Shown piece by piece: positions 47,421-59,269 of a stretch of DNA of 64,000 nucleotides (positions within the stretch are counted from its first letter, which is position 1; every line of letters starts with the position of its first letter). The notes under the pieces are model-generated. The model was not told the DNA's origin and did not search any database. It saw nothing but the letters and a program-made list of their open reading frames with translations. The DNA is from Margaritifera margaritifera. Lineage: Eukaryota; Mollusca; Bivalvia; Unionida; Margaritiferidae. The position numbers and the translations under genes are program-made. The stretch lies in assembly GCA_029931535.1 (NCBI GenBank), contig JAQPZY010001670.1, forward strand, positions 5,604,501-5,668,500, in the 5' to 3' direction.

Positions 47421-47785
47421 CTGTTACTTTCTCAAGCTGGTGGATGTGCTTACTTTTTCACATATAGACATGTCATTTAAAAAATACTGTAAGTGAACAA
47501 AAGTCATATAGAGAGAAAACCATAGAGAGACAGCGAATGTTGACTGCCACTTTTGTCTGGAACTTTAACATCCAAAAGACAGGATCAAGTTGTCAGTTTC
47601 TGTTATTGTTTTTGTTGTCAGGGGGACACCCACTAATCATATGTGTGGATCTTATTGTATAATTACATATCAGTGCTTCATAAGAGTTACACCTGTGTAT
47701 GGAATCAAGTGATTACCGGGTAAGTCAAATAAACCTAAGCAATCTAATCTGTATCGATTGGACTGTAAGTATGGACAAGAAAGAC

Positions 47786-48815
47786 AAGAGTCTCTCCAAG
47801 GGTCTGACACTCTACTGTCCAAAAAGAATTTCCAGGAATTCAAGATAAGACCATTTCTTCTTTTAACTGCTGAGTGTTGAAACCATCTCTGATATTCTTA
47901 AACAAAAAGATTTTCAAATGATCGAGTTGCTGTGGCAGCCATACTGGATGTAAGATCAACACCATTTTCATTTAGGACATACCCATCCCAAGATGACAAT
48001 CCATTAGAATAATTAGTGACAAGATTTTCAATATGTTCATTGTGGCAGCCATATTGGATGTCTGATTGACATAATTTTTTGTTCTGGACCAACCAGACAC
48101 CATAAAAAGTCTTCTGGAGAAAACTCCATGACAATATGACTTTGTATTTAGAAGAAGAAGCCACAAGAAGATCTTAAAAATGGCTGCAATAGCAGGCATA
48201 TTTGAGGTCAGATCAGCACCATTTTCGTTCTGGACCAAATAGATATCACTTAGTCTTGATTTTCGATTTAGGAGGAGAAGCAATAACAAGATTCCAAGAT
48301 GGCTGCCATGGTGGACATACCAGATCAGCACCATTTTAATTTAGTACCAACTAGACATCATAAAAAGTCTTCAACATGAAAACATAATGTCAATATAACT
48401 TTCCATTAGGGAGGAGTAGCAATAAGGATTCACAATGGCCACTGTGACAACCGTATTGGATATTAGATTGGCACAATTTTTATTTAAAACCAACTAGACA
48501 GCATAAGAAATCTTCCAGTGAAAACCCCATGCTGATATGACTTTCTGTTCAGGAGGAGTAGCAATAAGAAGATTTTCAAGATGGCTGCTGTGGTAGCCAT
48601 ATTGGATGTATGAGCTGCACCATTTTCATTTAGGACCAACCAAACCTTGGGATGAATGTGTGTGTAAAGTTTCATGGCAATCCTCCAAGTATTTCAGGAG
48701 AAAAAATGATAACAAACTTGTGTTAACAGACAGACCAATGTCAGAAGTCAAATTATGGACGATGGACAACAGGCCTTCCCAAAAGCTCTTCTGGTCTACA
48801 ACCAGTACATCTAAA
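47786..48815 (+). mobile_element. Helentron-like element, family A, complete-looking copy
   Basis: Head GAGTCTCTCCAAGGGTCTGA, CACTCTACTG, AGAATTTCCAGGAATTCAAG, GAAACCATCTCTGATATTC. Six or so 145 bp monomers follow, then CTTGGGATGAATGTGTGTG, TTTCATGGCAATCCTCCAAG, the GACGATGGACAACAGG region and a terminal hairpin (AGCTCTTCTGGTC, loop, ACCAGTACATCT) ending AAAA near 48812. Confidence 0.85.
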
Positions 48816-48989
48816 ATCTGGAAAATGTAATTCTCTTCCTTCACAGATCTTAAGTAAAATCCAAAATATATATATGTCACTTGACCATTTTCTGTAAATA
48901 TTGATAAAATTCTAAAAGCAAAACAACAACCATGCAATCTCTCTAACAGTATAAAATTTAACAGAAGAAACTTGTTTATTCCACCTTGT

Positions 48990-49018
48990 TTCTAGGGTGG
49001 GGTGGGGGGTGGGGGGAC
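48990..49018 (+). repeat. G-rich tract (GGGGT)n
   Basis: GGGTGGGGTGGGGGGTGGGG; such a tract could form a quadruplex. Confidence 0.8.
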
Positions 49019-49025
49019 ATAAATA

Positions 49026-49592
49026 ATGAGTCTCTCGAAGTAGCTGATGCTCTACTGACCGAAAAGAATTTGCAGGAATTCAAGATAAGACCATTTCTTT
49101 TCTTAACTGCTGAGTGTTGATACTATCTCTAATATTTCTAATGAAAACCCCATGACAATATGACCATCCATTCAGAAGGGGTATCAATAACAAGATTTTC
49201 AAGATGACTACTGTGGCAGCCATATTGGATGTTCAAGTGGCACCATTTTTGTTTGGGATCAACTAGACATTAAAGAAGTCTTCTGGTGAAAAACTCCATG
49301 TCGATATGACCATCCATTCTGGAGGGGTAGCAATAACAAGATTATCAAGATGGACACAGTGGCAGCCATATTGGATGTCTGAGTGGCATCATTTTCATTT
49401 AGGATCAAATAGACCATGGGATGAATTTGTGTGTGTAAAGTTTCATGGCAATCCTCCAAATAGTGTAGGAGGAGTAGCAGTAACAAACTTCTGCTAATGG
49501 ATGGACAGATGACAGATGATAGACACATTATGGTCAACAGACAACAGGCCATCCCATAAGCTCTTCTGGTCTATGACCATTAGAGCTAAAAA
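49026..49592 (+). mobile_element. Helentron-like element, family A, short copy with both ends
   Basis: Head GAGTCTCTCGAAGTAGCTGA, TGCTCTACTG, then AGAATTTGCAGGAATTCAAG. Only about two monomers follow. The terminal hairpin (arms AGCTCTTCTGGTC and GACCATTAGAGCT) is followed by AAAA near 49590. This is the clearest copy for defining both ends of the family. Confidence 0.88.
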
Positions 49593-50116
49593 CTGTTCCA
49601 GTACATGGAGGTTTGCATGAACAAGTTGAAATTATACCTAATCTATAAGACATGGAGACATACATGTGGCTTGGATGAACTGCTAATTGCAATGAGCAAT
49701 GTCTGGACACAAGAGGTTGCACTACAAATAAATTGTCATAATTCTGCAGAGGGCATGTATCAAATCTGACAATTTTAACGATGTTTGGCTATTCCTAGAA
49801 TAATCAGGCATCATTCCCTAATTGATGAAACAGGAATCTTAAGTGCTAAGCATTGCTGTGGTATGGTGGAAGAGCCTTTTCAAAGAACAAACATTGAACA
49901 GTGTTAAAAAAATCCCCTGGCAAACACAGAGAAAGGAGGCTACTTTAAATTATTTTTTTTACAACACACAAACATCTGTCTGTTTATCAAGACTATTCTC
50001 ACTTGTTCTCCAGTTTAAGATTACCACTGCATCTTACACAGTCAGCAGTCACCAAATAGTTAACTGTGAAAATCAACAGTTGGAAATGTAGTAACATATC
50101 TCCTCTCAAACTACCA

Positions 50117-50119
<3 letters not shown>

Positions 50120-50215
<96 letters not shown>

Positions 50216-50219
50216 TATA
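50120..50219 (+). repeat. (TA)n microsatellite, about 100 bp
   Basis: Nearly pure TA run, the longest in the window. Confidence 0.97.
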
Positions 50220-50344
50220 CGAATTATCTCACGCAGATTCTTTTTTTTAATAAATTTAAAGAAGCAAAAAAACCTAAATGAATTAAAGGAATGGTGAGCA
50301 ATTTGCTCACATAAATATACATATACCCCCAACTCTCCTGCATG

Positions 50345-50940
50345 AGGAAGATCAGTCTATAGTCAAAAAAGGGCATAACTCTTGTGAAAATAGTGACTAT
50401 AATTATTAGTCAACATGCACATCGTTTGATGATGACCATAACATATACAAAGTTTCAAAACAATCCACTAAAAACTGCAATAGTTCCATTCACAAAATTC
50501 TGTAATACACTGCATGCTGCTAAGTCAAAATGGGCAATAACTCTTACAAAAATCAAGGGTGCACAAAGATTTGTCATGTGCATCTTTAAATGATGTCAAA
50601 AAAATGTACCAACATGTATATCTTCACATGATGACCATAATATTTACCAAGTTTCATGGCAATCAATCAAAAAACATGGGACTAGTTACACTTACGAGAT
50701 TGTGTCATACAATGATTTAACCTACAAGACAAAAAGGGCAATAGCTCTAACCAAATTTGTGGGAGCAAAGTGATTTGTCTATATGGGCATCTTTAGGTGA
50801 TGATGATATAATATCTTCCAAGTTTCATGGCAATCCATCAAAACTGGGACTAGCTGCACTATTGAGATTACATCGTGCTACAAACTTAACACAAAAGGCA
50901 ATAACTCTAATAAAAATTGAGGGAGCAAAGTAATTGTATA
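50345..50940 (+). repeat. Family D tandem array, about 160 bp monomers, ~4 copies
   Basis: Shared text AAAAAGGGCATAACTCTTGT, GATGACCATAATATTTACCA, AGTTTCATGGCAATCCATCA and GGGACTAGTTACACTTACGA. The monomers are the same as at 20000-20290. Confidence 0.8.
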
Positions 50941-51117
50941 AGGGCTAAAATATCTGGTTTTGTTTTTTATGAAAGATTTGAACAGGATGCTACACATGTT
51001 CTCCCACACCTGGAAAACCCCATGCCCATTCAAGGTAAAGATAGCATGATACCTGGTCCTATCAGGCTGTTTGCTGCTGTTCATACACTGACAGGTGATG
51101 CCAAACCCAACTACTAA
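50917..51117 (+). pseudogene. Coding-like fragment, unidentified
   Basis: Open frame of 66 codons at the right edge of a tandem repeat array. The part after 50945 has mixed, protein-like composition (FYERFEQDATHVLPHLENPM, later PGPIRLFAAVHTL). A polyadenylation-like AATAAA follows at about 51139. No family is recognised and no splice signals were found that would tie it to a gene. It may be a leftover of a transposable element. Confidence 0.15.
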
Positions 51118-51139
51118 GTGTCATCACCTTGGTGAAAAA

Positions 51140-52230
51140 TAAACAAACACTAACAGCACACCAGAAAAATAGCAATAAATTGTGAAAACCATAATCTGAT
51201 TCTTGACTGTGGGGTCAACTAATATAAGAGGGGAATCTTGTGACAGTTTCTGAAATGAAGTGATATGCCAGTGCCACTTGATAATTGATTTCAATAACTG
51301 ACCATCCATGGACAAATGCTTATTAATAACGAGGCTAACACTAGCCAACCAGTGTTCACTCAATACACTAAGGCATCAGAAAAGTGAAAGCGTTTTTTTT
51401 TTTAAAATTATTTGGCTTTGATAATTTGAAATGTTCACCTGTCATTGATCTGAAGTCTGAATATCTAAATGAGAACTTTAAATAAATTACTGAAAATGAT
51501 TCTTATGTTTCTAAGTATCTTATTATTTTGACTCCTTTCAATGAATGTTCTCGACTGAAGATCGTTCTATATTAATAATTCAATCCCCAAGTGAAAGTTT
51601 CAGGTTAATTTTTAAAACAGCATAACATTCTGTAAACTAATACCGACCACATAAATCACAAATAATAGCATATTGTACATGCCTTGTCTATCAAATTTCC
51701 TCCCCAGCCAATGTGTATAGTAATATCAACACATGCACATATCTCCCTAATGCACAATTTCAAGGTAAAGGCAGTACTGTTTTCAGAAAGCAAAATACAG
51801 ATTATTGCAACACTTGTCAACTTGAGAGCTCTTCTTCTCATATATTATGTCCTCTCAAATTAATTCCTGACATCAAGCATCATCAAAACCAATTGCAGCT
51901 GGGTGTTACCTGTACTTTTAACTGCAAAATAATTCAGTTAAATTGAAAAAATATGCTATAGCTGTACTTGCAACATAATTTTCTCTATTCCTGTGTCAAG
52001 CTCTTCTTTCATAGTAAGGCTATTATCACAGGAATAAATACCTTTTAAGTTAGAGATAAAAATCAATAAGAGGAAAATCTGTAGCTAACTAGGTATTACT
52101 GCAGATTCTTTACAGTAATCTGATTGCATGAAATATACAAATTCAAATTCCAGGAATTTATGTCCCTACTCCCACACCCCTTTTTCTTTCGCTGAAAGTA
52201 GGGGAGTGTTGTCTTTTAGAGGAAAGGGCT
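51140..52230. other. Intergenic or 5' flank, nothing recognised
   Basis: Unique AT-rich sequence. Two overlapping opposite-strand frames at 51656-51946 have no recognisable family. Confidence 0.5.
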
Positions 52231-52239
52231 AGGTGATGA

Positions 52240-53025
52240 TGGTGATATAGTAAACAAGTTAAGGTACATCCAACAATCAAACCCAGTTGAGGTCTCAATA
52301 ATATAATGCTGAATACAAAATGTGGGTCCAACATTCAGCAGTCATTATAACTCCACTCAGTGATGATATAAAAAGCTGATAACCAAAGTCTGCTTAAGTT
52401 ATATCAATCTACTGAAATCCAATAATAATTAAAGGAATCGTTGTGTGGAAACAAAAGTGGGTGGGTCCAACAATCAGAGGCCATAACTCGGCCAAATGAG
52501 GATACAGATTGAATGATGAAAAATACAACTATGACAAGGTGTCATGAACATAACGTTGCACACCAAAGTTGGATAAAATCAAATAGGAATTAAAGAAAAG
52601 TAGGTGAGTCTGACAATCAGGGGCCATAACTCTGCTGAAAGATGATGTTGGATGCTGAACATGTACCTAAGCCACAGACAATCAAACACAACCAAAGTCT
52701 TATTAATATCTAGCTGCCTACATGTTTTGCTTAAAATCCAATAAAGGTGTAATATTTCAAAAATGAAAGTAGGTGGGTGCGACAATTAGGGGCCAGTAAC
52801 TCTGCTAAATGACATAAAATGCTGACAACTTAACTCTGCCAAGGTCTCATCAACATCAAGCTAGATAACAAATTTGGTTGAAATTCAATGATAATAAAGT
52901 TATTGTGCAGAAATGAAAGTGGGACAGATGAACAGATGTAAGGATGAACAGAAATGCAGAAGGACAGATGGAAGGACTGGTCCAATTTAATATCCTCCAT
53001 TTTCTATGAAAAGTGGGAGACAAAA
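52240..53025 (+). mobile_element. Family H tandem element, about 160 bp monomers with 3' hairpin
   Basis: Monomers share GTAGGTGGGTCTGACAATCA, GGGGCCATAACTCTGC, TGATGATGTTGGATGCTGA, CCAAAGTCTTATTAATATC and AAAATCCAATAAAGG. The 3' part has GGACAGATGGAAGGACTGG, then a hairpin (CTCCATTTTC, TAT, GAAAAGTGGGAG) followed by ACAAAA. Confidence 0.7.
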
Positions 53026-53424
53026 TGAAAAAAGAATAATTCTGGAAATAATTTAAACATTAATATTGCCATGGAGGTGAATAAATTATAATATGAATTG
53101 TAGGGCGTTTCTTTGGTTTTTAACTCCATCAAAATTTGCATCGTTTTGTCTGCAGCACTTTTCAAAAAGTAAAAAGTCTCAATCAGAATTTCACATATTT
53201 CTGAGAGCAATTTAAGGACTCTCTTTATTGGTTCAAAGGGAAAAATAATAATTAATGTACTAATGATTACAAATAGATTTGATCACTGATGAATTGATGC
53301 TGAAATAAGTACAGTAGTACTATTTCATCATTTACCTATATAAAGAGAACAGAGAATTCACCTCCTGCATGTATGTGTTTTGAAGCCAAGCAGAGTTGCT
53401 CCCCTTGATAGCAATGTCCATGTA

Positions 53425-53932
53425 TATATTACAGGGCAGTGCCAAAACATCAGCCAACTACTGTATTTATTATAGGGCAGTGCCAAAACATCACCCAACT
53501 ATTGTAGTTAATATCGGGCAGTGCCAAAACATCAGCCAGCTACTGTATTTAGTACAGGGGGAATCAAGACATCAGCCAGCTACTTTATATATTTATTATA
53601 AGGGGGAGCCAAAACATCAGCCAACTACTGAATTTATTATAGGGGGAGCCAAAACATCAGCCAACTACTGAATTTATTATAGGGGGAGCCAAAACATCAG
53701 CCAACTACTGAATTTATTATAGGAGGAGTCCAAAACATCAGTCAACTACTGAATTTATTATAGGAGGAGTCCAAAACATCAGCCAACTACTGTATTTATT
53801 ATAGGAGGAGTCCAAAACATCAGCCAACTACTGTATTTATTATAGGAGGAGTCCAAAACATCAGCCAACTACTGTATTTATTATAGGAGGAGTCCAAAAC
53901 ATCAGCCAACTACTGTATTTATTATAGGGGTA
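53425..53932 (+). repeat. Minisatellite, about 42-44 bp x 12
   Basis: The unit has GCCAAAACATCAGCCAACTA, CTGTATTTATTATAGG and GGGAG or AGGAGT. Three successive sub-forms run left to right (GGCAGT, GGGGGA, GGAGGAGT), as expected of stepwise amplification. Confidence 0.95.
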
Positions 53933-54229
53933 TAAGATTAATGTTAAAAGAAGCTGGTATTCAATAACAACAAAATATTTGTACATTTCAATATCTGATA
54001 GAATTTATTTAAAAGTTAACTAAATATTATAAATAAAGAGCACTCAGCTGTCAATAAATAACTTACTTAGTTCATATATAGAAAACACATGTACCAAAAT
54101 CTAACTAAAGGTGATGGGATATCAATGTCTAATAATACCGGCAAGATATTTTTTTTATTAAAAAAAAAACATGTCCAAGGTCCAGGACAAATCAGAGTTG
54201 TTATGCTACTGAGACAAACCAGCTTCATA

Positions 54230-54425
54230 AGACTTCTGTTCGCTACAGTCTGTGAGTCACTGGGTGTGCCAGACTGCAACCAAAAGGGTGCAAGTTCAAA
54301 ACCTACCATTGGATCAGCCCTGGAGTATAGCTACTGTAGTTTGTCACTGGACAAGGCACTTTATTCCAATTGCCTCATCACTAAATAACCTCTACATATT
54401 GTTCTGTTGTAAAACACCAAACCAT
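54230..54425 (+). mobile_element. Decayed SINE, same type as 25560-25765
   Basis: GGTGCAAGTTCAAAACCTACC, GGACAAGGCACTTTATTCC, AATTGCCTCATCAC and GTTGTAAAACACCAAACC align in order with the 25.6 kb SINE. Confidence 0.7.
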
Positions 54426-54429
54426 GGGA

Positions 54430-55030
54430 CTTAGCTATTCAACTCCACACACAGGGATTATTGACTATACACCTCAAATATTTTATTAAATGATTTTTTT
54501 TCTTCTGAGTTGGCACAGAGTTTAAATGTGCATATTTATAGAATCAATTATTCTTTAATTGGAAAGGTTGTAATAAAAGGTTAAAGATTGAAGATCAAAT
54601 AATAAGACTAAATCGAGCCACTCTTGGCCCAAATATTTAATAATAAACATAATAAATGTATTCAGGTAATAACTTATTTACTGCAATATCAAAACAGCAG
54701 CATTGATCTACAAGATGAATAAGAACACCAAGGCTTTTGAAATGGCATGAATACAATTTTCTACAAACCTGCACATAAAAGGGTTCTGCAGAAGCAAGAT
54801 AGAAGAGCCATGTTCAAAGGGTTTTCAGGATCAATGGTGACAGGGTCTTCCTAGTCAGAGATATTCAATATCATTTTTACTCCAATTAAACATGAAATTC
54901 AATGTTAAGAACTGATGTCTAGGAGTGTTCCATGAGTTTTTGACTGGATCACTGACAACAGGATCTTCCTAGTCATCGATATATTGAATAGCATTTATCT
55001 TCTCCAATTAAACATGAAATTCGATGTTAA
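54430..55030. other. Unique sequence with one diverged duplication
   Basis: GGATCAATGGTGACAGGGTC with its following 90 bases recurs as TGGATCACTGACAACAGGATC at 54942. Both copies contain TCTTCCTAGTCA and AATTAAACATGAAATTC. About 115 bp x 2, at 54825-55040. Confidence 0.65.
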
Positions 55031-55043
55031 AAATTAGTGTGTA

Positions 55044-55044
<1 letters not shown>

Positions 55045-55085
<41 letters not shown>
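55045..55085 (+). repeat. (AT)n microsatellite
   Basis: About 20 AT units. Confidence 0.95.
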
Positions 55086-55088
<3 letters not shown>

Positions 55089-55639
55089 TTCTGAATTTCA
55101 AATGGCTCCTGCCTGACATTTATACTGAAAATTAATGTGGCGGCCATATATTTGTGAAATTTTAATATAAAAACATTCAAAAGGGGATATAGCAAGTTGT
55201 GACAAAAAAGAAAACATTAATATACCTAATTATTAAATGTACCAGAAAATGTGTCATTTTCACTTTTGGAATTGCTGCTGCTTAGTATTATTATTATCCT
55301 TACATGATTCACTGGTTCCTCTCAAACTATTATTTATAAAGACATCTTTTTCTTTCAAAACACTATACTATAGAATTTCACCCAACAACAGTATTTTATT
55401 CAACTCTACTATTTTAAAAAATTAATTATTAACTGACAACAAGCAGACTTATTACCAAGAAAATTCATAACACCTAATTCATTGGCATTTTCCAGGAAAG
55501 TCCAATGGTGAAGTTTCATTTGATTAGGTCCCCATATAAGTTTTGGAGGGTGATAATAAAAGTTAGTTGGTGTTGCTAGTATCTTTTTATTCTTAATTTG
55601 GGCCAAGACTTCACATATTTTGTTCTAAAGGTATTGATG

Positions 55640-57535
55640 TGTGTAAGGGTGCAAATTTCTGTCGATGAATCTCAGTACAGCACATTAGTTGGCAGATAAC
55701 AATTAATTAGATTTATGAGGAATAAATCGCTAGACTGTGATGGTTTTAATGTTCCTGTTTGGGGCGAGATTGATTCTTAATTAAGCATTCGTTTGTATAA
55801 TGGTTGGACAGACATGGTTAACTTGGGTCTATGCATCGAAAATGTTAAAGTTGAGAGGATGCAGAGACTATTTATAAAGCCAGTGGTAAGCAGTGTAATC
55901 TTTTGAAATTTTCCAGAATCGGTTATTTAAATAGTGCGCAAAATCTAAGATGTTATGCTAACCACGATGGGCGTGTATTTAAAAAAAGGTGGTAGATATA
56001 TTTAATAATGATTGGCTATGCTAAATAAGGGGTGTGTTCGCAGACGAAACTTTCATGATTTAAATATTTCACATCGCAAAATTTAATCAGTCCAAGTTTT
56101 CCTGCGAAAGGCCGGAAGAGATCTTGACTCCGAGCAGAATAAGGCAAAATTCACTCATATAAACATTTGTTCAAGGGACAGGTGTCTGGAAGTTGAGGGA
56201 CACGATTCTGATGGTAGAAGCGAGTGAGTCTTGAAAGCACAAGGTATTTGCATCAATCTCATGTAACTCGTTGATACCAATATAATTATTTGTTTGAATT
56301 TATTGGTTTAAATTCATAGATCAATTTTCATGATATGAGTATAACTATTTGTTTGAGTTCATTTGTCTGAATTCGTACAATAATCTTCTTTATATGAGTT
56401 TGACAAATTGTTGAATTTGTCGTCTTGATTGTTATAGGAATCATGTATATGTATTCTAAGAATTTCATGCATTATTATATTTATTACAAGTTGTGAGAAT
56501 CTTGTGTGAATTTTTCTGTCTTAGATGATATGAATAATGCATACTAAAGAGTTGAATGAGTATTCACTGAAATTAATGTAGCTAAGCCATGAAGCAAATT
56601 TCATTGATTCATTTGTATAATTAAGACGTGAACTGAAACTGTTATGTCTCGTGTGATGTTAGAGTGAGTTAGTGATGAAACAGCTGTTAGAAAGTACATT
56701 AATCTTCTGAAACTAGGTTTGTTTATGGTCTGTCAGGTTTGGCCTGACCAGATAGCCTTTGGTATCTGTTTGAATTCCGATATGACAATATCCGATGTAA
56801 CGAGAGTGGGGTAATGTTCTATTTCCCAGGAGGATTTAGGTTGCTTCTTGTTTGTTTTAAAGGGGAAAATAGCTCCACCTACCTACCCACCTATCTATCC
56901 ACAAATCTACCTACCTACCTAGAGAGAAGAGGCATCCCACACAAAGTTTGAGGACCGAAAGAGGCTGGATAAGAGAGAGAGAGAAGCAAAAAAGGGAGAA
57001 CATCAACCTTGACCTGACAGCAACATTGAATTTGGAGTGACCAGCAATAACAAGGTTATGCAGGCATGCTGGGCAATTGATTCGATTGCTCACTCGATTC
57101 CATGATGAATTAAGTCTATCGTTTTAAACAGATCTGCTAATTACATAATTATATTTGTGTTGAAATTCGGTAAATGATTTCAAAAATAAGTGTATCTTTC
57201 TAATGTTATGTATTATTTCCATTTGTTTTATGTAATTGATTAAATTGTTATATTTCATGTACGGGGGCTCATGTTATTCTGTTCTATATATCTGCTCAGA
57301 TCTCAATTTATCCCATCTATAAAATTTCATATTTTATTTCACAATTTACTCAATTGGGGCAATTACACCAAGGTCCATCATCCTCTAGATAACGATAACC
57401 AACCAAATCATACACCTGTTAGAGAGGTATGTTACAATGTGCTGACACTGTGGCACAATACAGTTAAAAAAAACAAATGGTGTGAGGGACTGATGTAATG
57501 TCGCACAGACCCTGGGGCAATTGTTTAATAAATGG
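55640..57535 (+). other. Repeat-free block with promoter-like and polyadenylation motifs
   Basis: This block holds none of the local repeat families. It has TGTAAGGGTGCAAATTTCTG near its left end, TATTTATAAAG at about 55869, GATTGGCTA (inverted CCAAT) at 56009, CCGGAAGAG (ETS-like) at 56113, an AAGCACAAG/GTATTT donor-like site at 56242, GTACGGGGGCTC at 57259 and an AATAAA at 57528. CpG is more frequent than around it. Two readings are possible: the 5' region and first exon of a plus-strand gene continuing beyond the window, or an LTR with its leader. Neither is proven. Confidence 0.3.
56884..56922 (+). repeat. (CTAC)n / (CTAT)n imperfect microsatellite
   Basis: CCTACCTACCCACCTATC-like run. 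Confidence 0.8.
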
Positions 57536-57539
57536 ATTT

Positions 57540-58185
57540 TTCATAAGTCCAGGAGAAAAGCTTTCACATGTCTTTTGTCTTGTGCTCTGTGACTAGAGAG
57601 TGTTTAAATTAGGAAAACATAATGATTAGACAAGCTTAGCTGGTGACACCTCTGGTTTTTGTCTGACAAATTGGATATAGTGACCTTTGAATTTTATTTC
57701 GTTATGGTGTTTATATGACAGTTTAATGGATAAACAAATCAAAGAAAATTTGATATAATGATATTTGAGATATCCTATAACTAACATCCAGTTGCTCTGA
57801 TTATGTGCTGGTCAAAATCTCTGATCTGCTAGACATGTCCAGCAAATACAATGACTTCAGGATCTGTGATATATATATATATATATATATATATAACCTT
57901 CTGAGGGAACTGTTCCCCAATAGTACATTATAATAGGCATTATTCCCCACATGACCACACTTAAGAGAACAGTTCCCATGGAAAAAGGCAATAACAGATT
58001 TAGTATTTCAGATCACTTGATGTGATGTCAAAACCTGTGACCCACCTCACCCCCCCCCCCCCTGTCCCAAAATGCATGGATTATATTTTACTAGGAAATA
58101 TGCTTTCACTTTAGCCAGAGAAAATGCATTATAGCTGTAATGGTGTGGTACTAAAAAATTCACAGAGATGCACATCATTATCAAT
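57540..58185. other. Unique sequence with (TA)n and poly-C
   Basis: (TA)n at 57868-57893. A perfect palindrome GGGAACTGTTCCC lies at 57904-57916, with a related GAACAGTTCCC at 57967. A poly-C tract lies at 58048-58063. Confidence 0.6.
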
Positions 58186-58189
58186 TTCA

Positions 58190-58925
58190 TGATTTTAGCA
58201 TGAAGAGTGCCTGAGAAATGAACATGTAACACAATTTTTAATCCAAGTCAGTGAAGCATAAAATATGAGCTATAATGACATACTTCTGCAATGAGAGAGT
58301 AGTATTCATGAAGATGCATTGCCTCACTGATTTTCTTGTTTCTTGAAAGGACAGCATGTACACAGCATGCAAAAATGCTTTGTGCCATGAGCTAAATGCA
58401 AAAAATTAACTTAAATCAGTAAAATGTGAAATGTTGGTCACAGTGACCTTCTTTCTGTGTACAGGTGTGGTTCTTAAGGAGATAATTACAATCATCAAGT
58501 TTTATGATTCTAGCACAAAGTTTTAAAAAAAAAAAATTAACCAATATCAGTGAAACATGAAATATGAGTCAAAGTGACCTACTTTTGTGATGAAGGGTGT
58601 AGTACTCATCAAGATGCATCTCCTCACAATGTTTCATGATTCCTGGTATGTATACTGGGTGCAAAAAACCTGAGCTAAATGAAAAAAACTTAACCAAGAA
58701 CACACAACTAATGTACATGTATGTACAAAGTTAGCCCCCTTAACCCCCTCCCCAGGGGACTGATGCTAAAAAATCCACTCCTAACTGTTGCCTAGGACCT
58801 AGGAATAAAGAATGGTTGAGATGTAGTGAGCTTTTACATGCTTTTATATGTGCAGATGCCAATGCCAACACTGACAATAGTACAAAAGCTCTTCACTATT
58901 TTGTAGAGGTGAGCTAAAAATGTCT
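58190..58925 (+). mobile_element. Family E element, second copy
   Basis: Collinear with 23500-24230: AATCAGTGAAACATGAAATA, AGTACTCATCAAGATGCATC, CTGTTGCCTAGGACCTAGGA and the 3' hairpin (AGCTCTTCACTAT, loop, GTAGAGGTGAGCT) followed by AAAA near 58919. Confidence 0.75.
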
Positions 58926-59047
58926 GGCTGCTGTATGAAGACCATTTCAGTAATTTAATTAACCTTAAACAAAGGAGAGTGTACATATATGAGGTCAAAA
59001 CTGTATAAAGAGCAGAATTTCATAATCATGCTTGATTTTATCAAGAA

Positions 59048-59266
59048 TACCACATATACTCAATTATAAGCTGATACCAACAGCAAACTGCATAGACCCA
59101 GATCTGCTGTCGCATACTGCGCTGGCAGATTTGGGTCTATGCAGTTTGTAAGGACTAATCAGTAGAACAAACAACATAGACCCTGATCTACCGGCGCATT
59201 ATGCGATGGCAGATCAGGGTCTATGTTGTTTGCATTTGGTCCCGACTTACATGCGAGTATACGGTA
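59048..59266 (-). mobile_element. Palindromic TA-flanked MITE, near-complete
   Basis: Termini TACCACATATACTCAATTAT and ATGCGAGTATACGGTA. Hairpin one has arms CAAACTGCATAGACCCAGAT and its complement. Hairpin two has arms CAAACAACATAGACCCTGAT and its complement. Both loops carry GCATTATGCG-like text. The spacer reads AAGGACTAATCAGTAGAAC. Orientation is opposite to the 63.4 kb copy. Confidence 0.92.
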
Positions 59267-59269
59267 GTT

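Noticed and set aside
57904..57916. GGGAACTGTTCCC palindrome as a steroid-receptor-type response element
   Set aside because: A single perfect short palindrome beside a (TA)n run. There is no nearby gene or second site to support a regulatory role.
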